Shown: positions 24,598 through 34,742 of the stretch, in pieces | Position numbering within the stretch: the stretch's first letter is position 1 | How the letters are laid out: each line of letters starts with the position of its first letter | Assembly (NCBI GenBank): GCA_018613055.1 | Contig: JAGGQZ010000026.1 | Span: 1 to 64,000, forward strand | DNA length: 64,000 nt | Direction: 5' to 3' | Origin: Chryseobacterium sp. ISL-80 | GTDB taxonomy: Bacteria > Bacillota > Bacilli > Bacillales > Cytobacillaceae | Translations under genes and position numbers: made by a program | Notes under the pieces: generated by a model | Seen by the model: only the letters and a program-made list of their open reading frames with translations | The model's database searches: none | Told to the model about the DNA's origin: nothing

Positions 24598-24618
24598 CAT
24601 TGAAAATAATGAATCCTG

Positions 24619-24655
24619 AAAAATGACCCACGCTGGCTCGTGGGTCATTTTCATT
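24619..24655 (+). terminator. terminator of the CPBP gene
   Basis: A thirteen-pair perfect stem (AAAATGACCCACG and complement), six-base loop and T-rich tail. Confidence 0.85.
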
Positions 24656-24768
24656 ATTGTCGGAAGAGACTTGTCCATGTTATTTTGATAAAGGGTTGTA
24701 ACATTCTTTATCTTTTTCCGTCTAAAATTGTAGAAAACAGCAAATGAAATAACAGGGGGCATTTTGTC

Positions 24769-25428
24769 ATGAACAAATTAGTAAAACCAATCGCGCTTAT
24801 GGGCTTATCGGCAATTATCATCTCTGGCTGCGGATCCGTTGAAGATTCTGATAAAACAGTGAAGAAAACACCTGAATCACAGCAGGCATCTGCGCCGGAA
24901 GCTTCGAATGAAGATCAGCAAGCGGCGGAACAGGAAAAGAACAATGAAGAAGGTCTGATCCGGATCATGGAACAAAACCTTGATTATACATTGAACGGAG
25001 AACAGAAACAGGAAACCGCTTTTCTAAAGTATAATGATAACCAAAATTACTCAATGTATGTCCTGCCTGATTATGAATTGACTGCGGAAGAACCAAACAA
25101 AGATGTTCTGATGTTGACTGAGGATGACAGTATCTTTATGAGGATAGAATTGCTTCCAGCAGATGCAGAATGGGCAATGGTTGAAGAAAATGCAAAAGCA
25201 CAGCTGGCTGCAGTCGGGCCTGAGGTAAAAGAAACTGAAATTCCTGAAGACCCATTTTTCAGCAATGCCTGGGGTATGGAAACAAAAAACGGAGCGGACA
25301 ATGTCACCACTTACCTCATTAAAAATGAAGAGCAGCCTTTGAAGCTTACTCTATTCACAAAAGAAGGTTCTGACCACCGTGATGCCTTCATCCAAATGGC
25401 AAAGACAATCATGAAAGAAGAGAAATAG
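24769..25428 (+). CDS. hypothetical lipoprotein
   Basis: A 219-residue predicted lipoprotein with signal MNKLVKPIALMGLSAIIISG and the acylated Cys at residue 21 (lipobox ISGC). Residues 25-60 form a Ser/Glu/Gln linker. The rest is an acidic alpha/beta domain (IRIMEQNLDYTLNG, MYVLPDYELT, MRIELLP) of unrecognised family. The start follows AACAGGGGGC. It is monocistronic. The dispersed repeat copy A2 begins at the codon after its stop, so its 3' end is built from that repeat. Confidence 0.78.
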   Translation: MNKLVKPIALMGLSAIIISGCGSVEDSDKTVKKTPESQQASAPEASNEDQQAAEQEKNNEEGLIRIMEQNLDYTLNGEQKQETAFLKYNDNQNYSMYVLPDYELTAEEPNKDVLMLTEDDSIFMRIELLPADAEWAMVEENAKAQLAAVGPEVKETEIPEDPFFSNAWGMETKNGADNVTTYLIKNEEQPLKLTLFTKEGSDHRDAFIQMAKTIMKEEK

Positions 25429-25578
25429 AACAAAAAGCGTAAGCGCCTCGTTCAGCATTGACAAGCGCTGGAGGACCTGACAGTAAAGTCGTTCTTTGAC
25501 TTCATTGACAGGGCTGAAGCATCTCGAGGGGCTAGGCCCTTGAGCTGGATTAAGATAATCACAGAAGGTATCCACACC
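25429..25578. repeat. dispersed structured repeat, copy A2
   Basis: The second copy of the element at 151-332, in the same orientation and starting directly after the lipoprotein stop codon. It lacks the duplicated TCTCGAGG segment of copy A1. Conserved blocks are AACAAAAAGCG, CAAGCGCTGGAGG, TTTGACTTCATTG, GAGCTGGATTAAGATAA and TATCCACAC. Confidence 0.75.
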
Positions 25579-25611
25579 TAATAAATTTTATACTTTCCTA
25601 TAAAACGCAAG

Positions 25612-25640
25612 AAAAAGAAGGGGCGCCCCCTTCTTTTTTT
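25612..25640. terminator. bidirectional terminator
   Basis: AAAGAAGGGG and CCCCTTCTTT form a GC-rich stem with T runs on both sides. It serves ykvI on the minus strand and can end the lipoprotein transcript beyond the repeat. Confidence 0.75.
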
Positions 25641-25644
25641 ATGA

Positions 25645-26688
25645 TCATTTTTTAAAATTGACTGGCTTCATCCACAGTAAAACAATGAACACTAAGCTGA
25701 TGTAGCCGAATACCGGATACAGGAACGAAAGTAGTGTTCCATAATCAATCAAGCTGATGAAATAACAGATCAGGAAAAGGAAAGAGACGATGAGCATGCT
25801 TGGCATTTTGATATGTTTTTGAATTTGCCTTTCCAGACCGTAGATATTACCGATGACGGATGTGAAAATTTCTCCATAAACAATAAAGACAAAAATCCAA
25901 TAAAGGCCGGCCGCCAGCTGTTTCATGATAACAGCCATCGGAATTTCGAATGTATCAAATCCAGGGAGCATAATCAAAGTCAAGTGACTCGATAGCAAAA
26001 TCAATGTTAGTGCAACCCCGCCAAGAATGCCCCCCCACTTAACTGTTTGATCGTCCTTCATCTCTGCGGCGACAGGTACAAGCACGGCCTGGGCCAGAGA
26101 CAGGTTCAGTGCCGTGTAGGAAAACGGGCCGATTACGGCTTTCCAGCCATCTTCAGCATATGGAATAAATACAACCTGTTCAAAGAATCCAGGCAATTTA
26201 ACTGACAGGGAAAATAGGATCAGGCTGAACAAAATCATCATCGGAACCACAAAAGTATTAACGGCAAAAACACCTTTTAGGCCGACAACCATGACGGCAA
26301 GTGACAAGGCAATCGTAATAATGATTCCGAGTGATTTCGTCAATCCCAGCTGTTCCTCAAAAACGGCTCCGGCTCCCGAAAGCATAACAGCGCAAACACC
26401 AAGAAGCATGAACAGCATCAATATATTAATGATCCTCCCAAAAAACACTCCAAATAAATGCACATTCATTTCTTCATATGATCGGGCGCCAATGGCCGCT
26501 GCAATGCGCATCAATTTAGCACCCATATATGTAAGAATGTATCCAGCCATGAACACTCCAATCAGTCCAAATATGCCAAAACGGGAAAAGAATTCAACGA
26601 TTTCCCTCCCGGTCGCAAAACCAGCCCCCACCACAGTGCCGACATAAACAGCAGCGATCTGAAAGGCAGCACCCCAATTCGTTTTCAA
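25645..26688 (-). CDS. ykvI: YkvI family membrane transporter-like protein
   Basis: A 347-residue integral membrane protein with about ten hydrophobic helices. The first helix carries the glycine-rich VYVGTVVGAGFATGREI seen in LeuT-fold (APC-type) transporters; the family is annotated YkvI, of unknown substrate. The TTG at 26688 follows GGAGGGG and gives the expected length, whereas the upstream frame lacks a ribosome site. The position next to clpE matches B. subtilis. It is divergent from clpE, with the CtsR-controlled promoter region in between. Confidence 0.85.
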   Translation of the reverse strand: MKTNWGAAFQIAAVYVGTVVGAGFATGREIVEFFSRFGIFGLIGVFMAGYILTYMGAKLMRIAAAIGARSYEEMNVHLFGVFFGRIINILMLFMLLGVCAVMLSGAGAVFEEQLGLTKSLGIIITIALSLAVMVVGLKGVFAVNTFVVPMMILFSLILFSLSVKLPGFFEQVVFIPYAEDGWKAVIGPFSYTALNLSLAQAVLVPVAAEMKDDQTVKWGGILGGVALTLILLSSHLTLIMLPGFDTFEIPMAVIMKQLAAGLYWIFVFIVYGEIFTSVIGNIYGLERQIQKHIKMPSMLIVSFLFLICYFISLIDYGTLLSFLYPVFGYISLVFIVLLWMKPVNFKK

Positions 26689-26844
26689 AGCGTTCCCCTC
26701 CCTCTGTTTCAATATATGTATGGAAAGACAAACCATGACGAGCTTTTTATAAAGCTTGTTTCATAAACCTCGTTGCTTTCCTATCCAAAGTTAAAGGCTA
26801 CGCCTCACGTTTTGAATTACTAATAATTCCCATATGCAAACACC

Positions 26845-26873
26845 TTGAAAGTCAAAGTTGGTCAAAGTACAAT
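26845..26873 (+). promoter_or_regulatory. sigma-A promoter of clpE
   Basis: TTGAAA (26845-26850), a 17-base spacer and TACAAT (26868-26873) form a good sigma-A promoter. The first CtsR operator fills its spacer. Confidence 0.75.
26850..26866 (+). promoter_or_regulatory. CtsR operator 1
   Basis: AGTCAAA-GTT-GGTCAAA is a tandem heptad repeat matching the CtsR consensus RGTCAAA-NAN-RGTCAAA at both heptads, placed between the -35 and -10 of the clpE promoter. Confidence 0.88.
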
Positions 26874-26884
26874 ATAGTTAAGTT

Positions 26885-26901
26885 GATCAAAGATAGTCAA
26901 A
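26885..26901 (+). promoter_or_regulatory. CtsR operator 2
   Basis: GATCAAA-GAT-AGTCAAA has the CtsR spacing with one mismatch in the first heptad; an additional GTCAAA half follows. It lies just after the expected transcription start. Confidence 0.8.
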
Positions 26902-26957
26902 GTCAAAACATCTTTGATTAAATAAAAAATATAGAAACTTTTGAAGGAGGAATTTAA

Positions 26958-29108
26958 ATGCTTTGCCAAAATTGCCAGGAAAAACATGCGAATATTCAAT
27001 TGAAGGTAAGCTTAAATGGTAACCAGAAGCATTTAATGCTCTGTGAAGACTGCTACCAAAAAGAGAGAGAAAAATTAGGTGCTTCATTTGGCAGCCCAAT
27101 GTCCGGGTTTAACGGATTTGGAGGTTCGCCGTTTAATGATATGTTCAAACAATTCTCTGGGAATATGAATCAGGAACCTCACAATACATCTGCTTCTGCA
27201 ACTAAAACAGCCGGCGGCGGGAAGGGCTATATCGACCAATTTGGCAGGAACCTGACACAAATCGCCAAGACAGGTTTGATTGATCCGGTTATTGGCCGGG
27301 ACGAAGAAGTTAAACGTGTGATTGAAATCTTAAATAGAAGAAATAAAAACAACCCTGTGCTCATCGGTGAACCCGGTGTAGGCAAAACAGCGATTGCTGA
27401 AGGTCTTGCCTTGAAGATTGTCGAGGGTGATGTGCCAGAGAAGCTGAAGAATAAAGAAGTCTATCTTTTAGACGTCGCTTCCATGGTATCGAACACCGGA
27501 ATCCGTGGGCAATTCGAGGAAAGAATGAAGCAATTGATTTCTGAATTGCAGGCACGCAAAAACATCATTCTTTTCATTGATGAAATCCACCAGCTTTTAG
27601 GTGCAGGGTCTGCTGAGGGTTCCATGGATGCAGGCAATATCCTCAAGCCAGCACTTGCCCGCGGCGAACTTCAGGTAGTCGGTGCGACAACCCTGAAGGA
27701 ATACCGCAAAATTGAAAAAGATGCAGCTTTAGAAAGACGATTCCAGCCTGTCCATGTACTGGAACCAACTGTGGACGAGGCCATTGAGATCCTGGAAGGA
27801 ATCCAGTCCAAGTATGAGGATTTCCATCAGGTGACTTTTGCGGATGAAGCCGTCAAGGCGTGTGTCCAGCTTTCACACCGCTATATCCAGGATCGTTTCC
27901 TTCCAGACAAAGCGATTGATCTAATGGATGAAGCTGGCTCTAAGCTAAACCTGGTGTCTGACTATACAAATAAAAATGATGCTGAAAGCCGCCTTGCTGA
28001 AATTGCGAAAGAAAAGGAAGAAGCATTGAAGCAGGAAGACTATGAAACTGCTGCCAAGCTCCGTGATGAAGAAGCGAAGCTTGAGAAAGCAATAAATGAA
28101 AATGGCAATGCTGAACGACCTGTTGTAACAGTCAAGCATATCCAGGAAATCATCGAGAAGAAAACTGGCATTCCTGTCGGCAAGCTTCAGGAAGACGAAC
28201 AGGAAAAGATGAAGAATCTTGTTGCCAACCTGAATGGCAAAGTCATTGGACAGGATGATGCCGTGCAGAAAGTAGCCAAGGCAATCCGCCGCAGCCGTGC
28301 AGGTCTGAAATCAAAGAATCGTCCAATCGGCTCGTTCCTGTTCGTCGGCCCTACTGGTGTTGGTAAGACAGAGCTGACCAAGACTTTGGCTGAGGAACTC
28401 TTTGGTTCAAAGGATGCAATGGTGCGTCTCGACATGAGTGAGTATATGGAGAAGCACAGTGTTTCCAAGCTGATTGGTTCGCCTCCAGGGTATGTAGGCC
28501 ATGATGAAGCTGGCCAGCTGACTGAAAAAGTCCGCCGCAACCCATACAGCATCATTTTGCTGGACGAGATTGAAAAAGCTCATCCAGATGTTCAGCATAT
28601 GTTCTTGCAAATTCTTGAAGATGGACGCCTGACTGACAGCCAGGGCCGCACAGTAAGCTTTAAGGACACAGTCATCATTATGACAAGCAACGCAGGTGTC
28701 GGACATAAAACCATCAAGGTAGGATTTGGCCAGAACACTGCTGTCAATGAATCTAGCATTCTTGATTCACTGGGAGGATTTTTCAAACCAGAATTCCTGA
28801 ACCGTTTCGACAGCATCATAGAGTTCAAGTCTCTTGAGAAGGAACACCTTCTTCAGATTGTGGACTTGATGCTTGCAGAACTGAAAGAAACACTTGAAGA
28901 GCAGAACATCAACCTTGAAGTGACAATGGAAGTGAAGACTAAGTTGGCTGAGCTTGGATACCACCCAGCATTCGGTGCCCGCCCGCTGCGTCGTTCCATC
29001 CAGGAACAACTGGAGGATTCCATTGCCGACTTTATTCTTGAAGCACCGGAAGCAAACCAGTTGGAAGCAGTCATTGAAAATGACAAAATTACCATCAAAC
29101 AAAAATAA
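26958..29108 (+). CDS. clpE: ATP-dependent Clp protease ATPase subunit ClpE
   Basis: A 716-residue HSP100 ATPase. Residues 3-35 form the ClpE zinc finger (CQNC ... CEDC). The first AAA+ module has Walker [11 protein letters not shown] (about 139) and Walker [12 protein letters not shown]; a UVR-like linker ([13 protein letters not shown]) follows near 360; the second AAA+ has Walker [13 protein letters not shown] (about 460), Walker B and SNAG. ClpE unfolds damaged proteins for ClpP under heat stress. GAAGGAGG precedes the ATG. Control by CtsR is shown by two operators over the promoter. B. subtilis motAB, expected just beyond, is absent. Confidence 0.98.
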   Translation: MLCQNCQEKHANIQLKVSLNGNQKHLMLCEDCYQKEREKLGASFGSPMSGFNGFGGSPFNDMFKQFSGNMNQEPHNTSASATKTAGGGKGYIDQFGRNLTQIAKTGLIDPVIGRDEEVKRVIEILNRRNKNNPVLIGEPGVGKTAIAEGLALKIVEGDVPEKLKNKEVYLLDVASMVSNTGIRGQFEERMKQLISELQARKNIILFIDEIHQLLGAGSAEGSMDAGNILKPALARGELQVVGATTLKEYRKIEKDAALERRFQPVHVLEPTVDEAIEILEGIQSKYEDFHQVTFADEAVKACVQLSHRYIQDRFLPDKAIDLMDEAGSKLNLVSDYTNKNDAESRLAEIAKEKEEALKQEDYETAAKLRDEEAKLEKAINENGNAERPVVTVKHIQEIIEKKTGIPVGKLQEDEQEKMKNLVANLNGKVIGQDDAVQKVAKAIRRSRAGLKSKNRPIGSFLFVGPTGVGKTELTKTLAEELFGSKDAMVRLDMSEYMEKHSVSKLIGSPPGYVGHDEAGQLTEKVRRNPYSIILLDEIEKAHPDVQHMFLQILEDGRLTDSQGRTVSFKDTVIIMTSNAGVGHKTIKVGFGQNTAVNESSILDSLGGFFKPEFLNRFDSIIEFKSLEKEHLLQIVDLMLAELKETLEEQNINLEVTMEVKTKLAELGYHPAFGARPLRRSIQEQLEDSIADFILEAPEANQLEAVIENDKITIKQK

Positions 29109-29120
29109 TCTTTATTTGAT

Positions 29121-29157
29121 ACCCGGAGTTATGAAACTTCGGGTTATTTTTATTTTT
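29121..29157 (+). terminator. terminator of clpE
   Basis: A ten-pair stem (ACCCGGAGTT/AACTTCGGGT, one G-U) with an ATGA loop and a TATTTTTATTTTTT tail. Confidence 0.8.
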
Positions 29158-29234
29158 TACAGTTTAAAAATGAAAACTACATAGAAGGCATATAGAATAG
29201 AGTCATAGCTTTTTTATAGAAAAGAGGTCTTTTA

Positions 29235-32200
29235 ATGGGATTTTTGACAAGATTCAGTCTCAAAAACGCATTCGCTGTATTTATCATTTCATTTTTACTG
29301 ATACTTGGCGGCCTGTACTCATTCACCAGGCTAAAGGTTGATCTGCTGCCAAATATCGAATTTCCACAGCTCTCTGTGGAAGTCATATATCCGGGAGCAT
29401 CCCCGCAAGACATCAACGAACAGGTTACCGAGAAGCTTGAAACAAAATTCAAAGGGATCGATGGCATCAAGAAAATGCAAAGTTCTTCATTTGAAAGCAT
29501 TGCTATCATCAATCTGGAATTTCCTTTTGATACTCAGCTTGATGATGCCGAACAACAGGTCAACACCTTCATCAAGGAAGCAGGACTGCCTGAGAACGTG
29601 CAGACGAACGTAAACAGATTCTCATTTGGCACATTCCCGATTTTCAATATCTCCCTGTTTGCAAAAGGTGATGAAGATCTCGAGACTCTGGTGAACGAAG
29701 AGATCATTCCGGAGCTGAATAAAATCCAAGGCATAAACAGTGTTTCTGTTGGCGGCATGACCGAAGACATCCTTCAAATCACCGTGGACCAGGAAAGGGC
29801 AGCACAGGTGGGGCTGAGTTTGAATGATATTAAAGAAACGATTGATTCCAAAAAATTAAGCTTCCCGGCAGGCAACCTGAATGAAAACGAAATCCAGGTG
29901 CCGGTACGGGTGCAGGAAAAAGTAGAAAAAATCACTGAACTTGAAAGCCTGGTCATTAAATCAAAATTCACACCAGATGCTCCTTCCGTCAAACTAAGTG
30001 AAATTGCCTCGATCGATGTGGTAACCGAAAAACCGGAAATCACCCGGTATAACGAAAAAGAATCATTATCGATGGCTATCACGAAAAAGCAGGACGCAAA
30101 TACAGTCGAAGTAGCTGAAAAGGTTTTAGGCGTGATCAACAGTTATGATGACCGCCTGGAATACGCGATCGGCTTCGACTCAGCAGAAGGAATTGAAAAA
30201 TCAGTCAACACCCTCGTCAAGGAAGGGTTGCTCGGTGCCCTGTTTGCTTCAGTTGCCGTATTGATTTTCCTGAGGAATTTCAGGGCAACCATTATCGCGA
30301 TTGTCTCCATCCCGCTATCACTGTTAATTTCGTCGATCTTTTTGAACCAGCTTGATATTTCATTGAATATCATGACCCTGGGCGGAATGGCTGTGGCAGT
30401 AGGACGTGTCGTCGATGACAGTATTGTCGTCATCGAGAATATCTTCCGGAGAGTCCGGAAAACCAATCAGGGCATGACCGATGACCTGATTCAGGATTCC
30501 ACAAAGGAAATCCTGAAAGCCATCACGTCATCCACGATTACTACCGTTGTTGTCTTCTTGCCGCTTGGCCTTGTCGGTGGGATCACCGGGGAATTCTTCC
30601 TGCCTTTCGCACTGACGATTGTATTTTCACTGCTTGCATCATTGGTTGTAGCCGTTACAATCGTACCAATCCTGGCAAAATTCTCTTTCAAAAGAGTGCC
30701 AAAGGAAGAAAAAGAAGGTGCAATGCAAAGAGCATATGCCTCTTCCATCAGATGGTCCCTGAACCATAAAGGGCTCGTGATCTTAATGTCGATTGCCCTG
30801 CTTGCAGGTTCAGGATTCCTTGTTAGAGGACTTGGTTTCACTTTCATACCAAACGAGGAGCAAAAGCTGCTTGTTGCGACATTTCAGCTGCCCTCTTCTA
30901 CTTCACTTGAAAAAACAAATGAAGTTTCGCTGAAAGTCGAGAATATGTTCGCAGAACAAAAAGAAATCAATGATGTAACCGTCGGAATCGGAAGCCGTGA
31001 TTTTCAGACTGGTCTCAAACGCCAGAACCAGGCGAACTTTTTTTTAAGCCTTGGAGAAGGAGCGAGTGTTTCTGAGTTTATTCCCAAGCTCGAAAAAGAA
31101 ATGGAAGATACCGTGCTTTCCATAGAGCCGGATGCGAAAATCGGCATCCAGGAACAGTCCACAGGAGGTCCTCCATCCAATAACAATGTCAATATCGACT
31201 TATATTCTACTGACCTTTCTGCCTTACAGGAAGCAGCAGCCAAAGTCGAAGATTACATGAATAAGCAGGATGGCTTAAAATATGTGTCTAACAATTTTTC
31301 TGAAAAACAAAAACAGGTTCTGGTCGATATCGACCCTGAGAAAACGGCACAGCTGGGTCTCTCCGGCTTTCAGATTCTCGGCACCATCTCGGATAAAACA
31401 AAACCAGTCGATGCAGGTACCTTGCAGCTCGATGGGGAGGATCGAAAGGTTTCGATTATTTATGATGAGCAATCCGAAACAATCGATGATTTAAAGAATA
31501 CCTTAATTTTCACCCAGCAAGGTCCTGTTCCAATTACAGAAATCGCCAGCATCACCGAGACTGAAGCATTCACCTCCATTCAGAAACTGGATGGCAAAAT
31601 TTTCGCCCGGGTTTCTGCGCAGATCGATTCCAATGATATCAGGGCCGTTTCAACTGCTGTCATTGACGGTGTCAAAAATGATATCGACCTTCCAGATGGT
31701 GTTTCGCTTGAAGGCGGCGGCGGAAGCGATGAAACGATTGAAACCTTCACTCAACTGGGAATCGCCATGGTTGTGGCCATCGGGCTGGTCTACTTAACGA
31801 TGTTGATTACCTTCGGTCAGGCAAGAATTCCGTTCATTATCCTGTCATCCCTGATCTTCGTCCCAATCGGTTCACTTTTGGGATTGTGGATTGCTGATGA
31901 ACCAATGTCAGTCAGTGTCATGATCGGCTTGCTGATGCTGATTGGAATTGTTACGACCAATGCCATTGTCATGGTCGACCGAATTGGCCAGAATCGAACT
32001 GAAAAAGGAATGCCTGTACGTGAAGCGTTGATCGAAGCAGGAATTACAAGGCTCCGGCCAATCCTGATGACCGCTTTTGCGACAATTGCCGCATTGATTC
32101 CATTGGCACTCACCACCTCATCAGGCACCCTGATCTCAAAAGGGCTGGCAGTAACCGTAATCGGCGGACTTACCTCCTCCACCCTGTTGACATTGATCCT

Positions 32201-32261
32201 GATCCCGGTGATCTATGAAGTTTTCTTCTTCAAACAAGTGAAAAAAGAACGAGGTATGTAA
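29235..32261 (+). CDS. RND-family efflux transporter (SwrC-like)
   Basis: A 1008-residue AcrB/MMPL-type permease resembling B. subtilis SwrC. One N-terminal helix (about 12-30), a large extracytoplasmic loop, a helix bundle (about 335-500) with the proton-relay Asp pair in VGRVVDDSIVVIEN (about 388-401), another helix near 525, a second loop, and a final bundle (about 830-1005) with AILMTAFATIAALIPLA-like motif. No membrane-fusion protein or outer-membrane partner is adjacent, as is common in Gram-positive RND pumps. AAAAGAGGTC precedes the ATG. SwrC exports surfactin; the substrate here is unknown. Confidence 0.92.
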   Translation: MGFLTRFSLKNAFAVFIISFLLILGGLYSFTRLKVDLLPNIEFPQLSVEVIYPGASPQDINEQVTEKLETKFKGIDGIKKMQSSSFESIAIINLEFPFDTQLDDAEQQVNTFIKEAGLPENVQTNVNRFSFGTFPIFNISLFAKGDEDLETLVNEEIIPELNKIQGINSVSVGGMTEDILQITVDQERAAQVGLSLNDIKETIDSKKLSFPAGNLNENEIQVPVRVQEKVEKITELESLVIKSKFTPDAPSVKLSEIASIDVVTEKPEITRYNEKESLSMAITKKQDANTVEVAEKVLGVINSYDDRLEYAIGFDSAEGIEKSVNTLVKEGLLGALFASVAVLIFLRNFRATIIAIVSIPLSLLISSIFLNQLDISLNIMTLGGMAVAVGRVVDDSIVVIENIFRRVRKTNQGMTDDLIQDSTKEILKAITSSTITTVVVFLPLGLVGGITGEFFLPFALTIVFSLLASLVVAVTIVPILAKFSFKRVPKEEKEGAMQRAYASSIRWSLNHKGLVILMSIALLAGSGFLVRGLGFTFIPNEEQKLLVATFQLPSSTSLEKTNEVSLKVENMFAEQKEINDVTVGIGSRDFQTGLKRQNQANFFLSLGEGASVSEFIPKLEKEMEDTVLSIEPDAKIGIQEQSTGGPPSNNNVNIDLYSTDLSALQEAAAKVEDYMNKQDGLKYVSNNFSEKQKQVLVDIDPEKTAQLGLSGFQILGTISDKTKPVDAGTLQLDGEDRKVSIIYDEQSETIDDLKNTLIFTQQGPVPITEIASITETEAFTSIQKLDGKIFARVSAQIDSNDIRAVSTAVIDGVKNDIDLPDGVSLEGGGGSDETIETFTQLGIAMVVAIGLVYLTMLITFGQARIPFIILSSLIFVPIGSLLGLWIADEPMSVSVMIGLLMLIGIVTTNAIVMVDRIGQNRTEKGMPVREALIEAGITRLRPILMTAFATIAALIPLALTTSSGTLISKGLAVTVIGGLTSSTLLTLILIPVIYEVFFFKQVKKERGM

Positions 32262-32267
32262 GATTTG

Positions 32268-32297
32268 AAGCCCGCACTTAGATGCGGGCTTTTGTTT
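32268..32297 (+). terminator. terminator of the RND gene
   Basis: A nine-pair perfect stem (AAGCCCGCA/TGCGGGCTT) with a six-base loop and a TTGTTTT tail. Confidence 0.85.
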
Positions 32298-32382
32298 TGG
32301 AAGGATACCAAAGACGGCTATTGGTGACTTAATTTCTTACGATCCTTAAAAAGTGGGCACCATTAAGGGCTATTTGTGTCCT

Positions 32383-32427
32383 AAAAAAAACTGCAGACAA
32401 CTGGATTTCCATCAAGTTTGTCTGCAG
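32383..32427 (-). terminator. terminator of the oligoendopeptidase gene
   Basis: CTGCAGACAA and its complement form a long, partly interrupted stem, followed on the minus strand by a run of eight T. It lies 36 bases past the peptidase stop. Confidence 0.8.
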
Positions 32428-32462
32428 GCTGAGGTGATGCCCAAAGGCTTCACTATTCTATT

Positions 32463-34157
32463 TTACAGTTCACTGTCGTCGACTGATTCCAGCCAGCTGT
32501 CGATTTCGCCAATCACGGATTGAACACAGCCTTCTTCAAATGGTGAAATCAGGTTCGCTTCCTTTACAAGGTCAGTGAATGCCATGCTTCCGCCGAGTTT
32601 GCAGAGGTTGGCATAGTCGTTCCACGCTTCTTCCTTGTTTTCCCTTGAACGCTTCCAGAATTGGAATGCACAAATTTGGGCAAGCGTGTAATCAATATAA
32701 TAGAATGGCGAGTTGTAAATATGGCCCTGACGCTGCCAGAATCCGCCTTCTTCCAAATAGGTGTTGCCATCATAATCTTTGTGCGGCAAGTATTTTTTCT
32801 CGATTTCACGCCATTGCTGTTTTCTCTCTGCAGGTGTTGCCTCTGGGTTTTCGTATACCCAGTGCTGGAATTCATCGACTGAAACACCATATGGCAGGAA
32901 CAACAGGCCGCTGCTCAAGTGAGAGAATTTGTATTTATCGGTATCTTCTTTGAAAAATAGATCCATCCATGGCCATGTGAAAAATTCCATGCTCATGGAG
33001 TGGATTTCACATGCCTCATATGTTGGCCAGTTATACTCCGGAATCTCGAAATGACGGCTTGAGTATACCTGGAAGGCATGCCCTGCTTCATGTGTCAGGA
33101 CATCAATGTCACCGGATGTTCCGTTGAAATTCGAAAATATGAACGGTGATTTATAGTTTTCAATATATGTGCAATAACCGCCGCCGGCTTTCCCTTTCTT
33201 GGCAACAAGATCCATCAGGTTGTTATCGTTCATATATTTGAAGAACTCACCTGTTTCAGCCGAGAGTTCATCATACATCTTCTGGCCGTTTTCAATGATC
33301 CACTCGGGGCTTCCCTTCGGTGCAGCATTCCCCGTCTTGAAATCGAAAGGCTCATCATAATATTTCAACTCATCGACACCGATTCGATTTTGCTGGCGTT
33401 CCTTCAACTTCGTCGCTACCGGTACGATGTATTTATGGACCTGGTCACGGAATGCCGCTACCATGCTGCTGTCATAATCAGTTCGGGACATACGGTAATA
33501 AGCCAGCTCGACAAAGTTGTTGTAGCCAAGCTTATGTGCCATTTCCGTCCTTACTTTTACCAGTTCATCATAAATGCGGTCAAACTCTTCTCCATGCTCT
33601 GAGAAAAATGCGAATTTCGCTTCACTGGCTTTTTTCCTTGTTTCACGGTCCTTTGACTCTGTAAATGGATCAAGCTGAGCGAGCGTCCTCTCTTCTCCGT
33701 CAAACATGATTTTTGCTGATGCTACAAGCTTTGTATATTGAGTGGAAAGTTTGTTTTCCTTTTGCATCAAAGGAACAATCTCCGGGGAAAATTGCTTCAA
33801 TTGTGCATCAGCAAGTGCAAACAGTTGCCTTCCCCACTTCGCTTCAAGCTCAGCACGGAATTGAGATGACACAAGTGCTTCATAATATTTGGTCACAAGA
33901 CCTTCTACCTCTGGAGCCAGTTCATCAAGAAAATCCTGCTCTTGCTTATAAAATTCATCTTCAGTATCAATCGAATGACGGATATAGCAAAGATTGAACA
34001 TGGTTCCGACATCATTTCGCAGCCCATTGATTCCATCCATAGCAACACTTTGTTCCTCAACCGATCCGGCATTCTTGAATTGTTCAAGCAGCTGATCAAA
34101 TTTGGCCGTCACTTCGTCCAAATTCGGCCGTGTATATGTATATTCCTCAAACCTCAT
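32463..34157 (-). CDS. M3 family oligoendopeptidase
   Basis: A 564-residue cytoplasmic zinc metallopeptidase of family M3B (PepF/Pz-type), matching the usual family length. The zinc motif is LTHEAGHAF (HExxH, about 357), with the third ligand expected in the EIHSMSMEFF segment downstream. These enzymes trim oligopeptides of about 7-17 residues and recycle signal or nutritional peptides. The ATG at 34157 follows AAAGGGGGC; the longer frame is not needed. It is transcribed alone with its own terminator. Confidence 0.92.
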   Translation of the reverse strand: MRFEEYTYTRPNLDEVTAKFDQLLEQFKNAGSVEEQSVAMDGINGLRNDVGTMFNLCYIRHSIDTEDEFYKQEQDFLDELAPEVEGLVTKYYEALVSSQFRAELEAKWGRQLFALADAQLKQFSPEIVPLMQKENKLSTQYTKLVASAKIMFDGEERTLAQLDPFTESKDRETRKKASEAKFAFFSEHGEEFDRIYDELVKVRTEMAHKLGYNNFVELAYYRMSRTDYDSSMVAAFRDQVHKYIVPVATKLKERQQNRIGVDELKYYDEPFDFKTGNAAPKGSPEWIIENGQKMYDELSAETGEFFKYMNDNNLMDLVAKKGKAGGGYCTYIENYKSPFIFSNFNGTSGDIDVLTHEAGHAFQVYSSRHFEIPEYNWPTYEACEIHSMSMEFFTWPWMDLFFKEDTDKYKFSHLSSGLLFLPYGVSVDEFQHWVYENPEATPAERKQQWREIEKKYLPHKDYDGNTYLEEGGFWQRQGHIYNSPFYYIDYTLAQICAFQFWKRSRENKEEAWNDYANLCKLGGSMAFTDLVKEANLISPFEEGCVQSVIGEIDSWLESVDDSEL

Positions 34158-34281
34158 CGTATTGCCCCCTTTATCTATATAAGGATGAAAATTCACCCCA
34201 TCTCCATCCTATTCTACGGATGGCCCCATTTTTCCTGTTTAATGCATTGTCTTTTCAAAAAATTTTATTATCGGGATAACA

Positions 34282-34306
34282 AAAAAACGGCAATTGCCGT
34301 TTTTTT
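34282..34306. terminator. terminator overlapping the mhqR stop
   Basis: A perfect AAAAAACGGCAA/TTGCCGTTTTTT hairpin whose right arm includes the stop codon of the MarR-family gene. T runs exist on both strands. Confidence 0.8.
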
Positions 34307-34742
34307 AATATTTGCTCACAGATAGCCCCAGCTTTTTTAACAGCTCGATCGCAGTGCCTTTTTCCTCATCTGACAGGCTGTCCATCAGTTCGTGAATCAA
34401 GGCGCTGTGTTCCGGAAAAATTTCTTCTATCAACTTTTTGCCATCTTCTGAAATTTTTGCGTATGTCACTCTTCGGTCTTTTGGACATGCCACCCGATTC
34501 AAGTAGCCCTTTTCTTCGAGCTTGTCGACCACATAGGTGATACTGCCGCTTGCAAGCAGGATCTTCCCGCCAATCTGCTGGAGTGGCTGCTCCCCTTTAT
34601 GGTAAAGCAACTCAAGCACAGCAAACTCTGTGGGGTTCAGTCCATTTTTTTGGATGACCTTGTTCACCTTTTCATTAACTGCCCGATAGGCGCGGGACAA
34701 TACAATAAATAATTTTAAAGATTTTTCTGTTTCATTGCTCAT
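34305..34742 (-). CDS. mhqR: MarR-family regulator, MhqR-like
   Basis: A 145-residue winged-helix repressor, exactly the length of B. subtilis MhqR (YkvE) and in the matching chromosomal position. The DNA-binding part spans about 35-105 (LNPTEFAVLELLYHKGEQPLQQIG, then ASGSITYVVDKLEEKG and the wing PKDRRVTYAKIS). MhqR represses quinone- and diamide-responsive dioxygenases and azoreductases through thiol or quinone sensing; no such target gene is adjacent here. One Cys (ACPKDRR) is present. The symbol rests on length, position and sequence feel, not on a search. Confidence 0.72.
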   Translation of the reverse strand: MSNETEKSLKLFIVLSRAYRAVNEKVNKVIQKNGLNPTEFAVLELLYHKGEQPLQQIGGKILLASGSITYVVDKLEEKGYLNRVACPKDRRVTYAKISEDGKKLIEEIFPEHSALIHELMDSLSDEEKGTAIELLKKLGLSVSKY

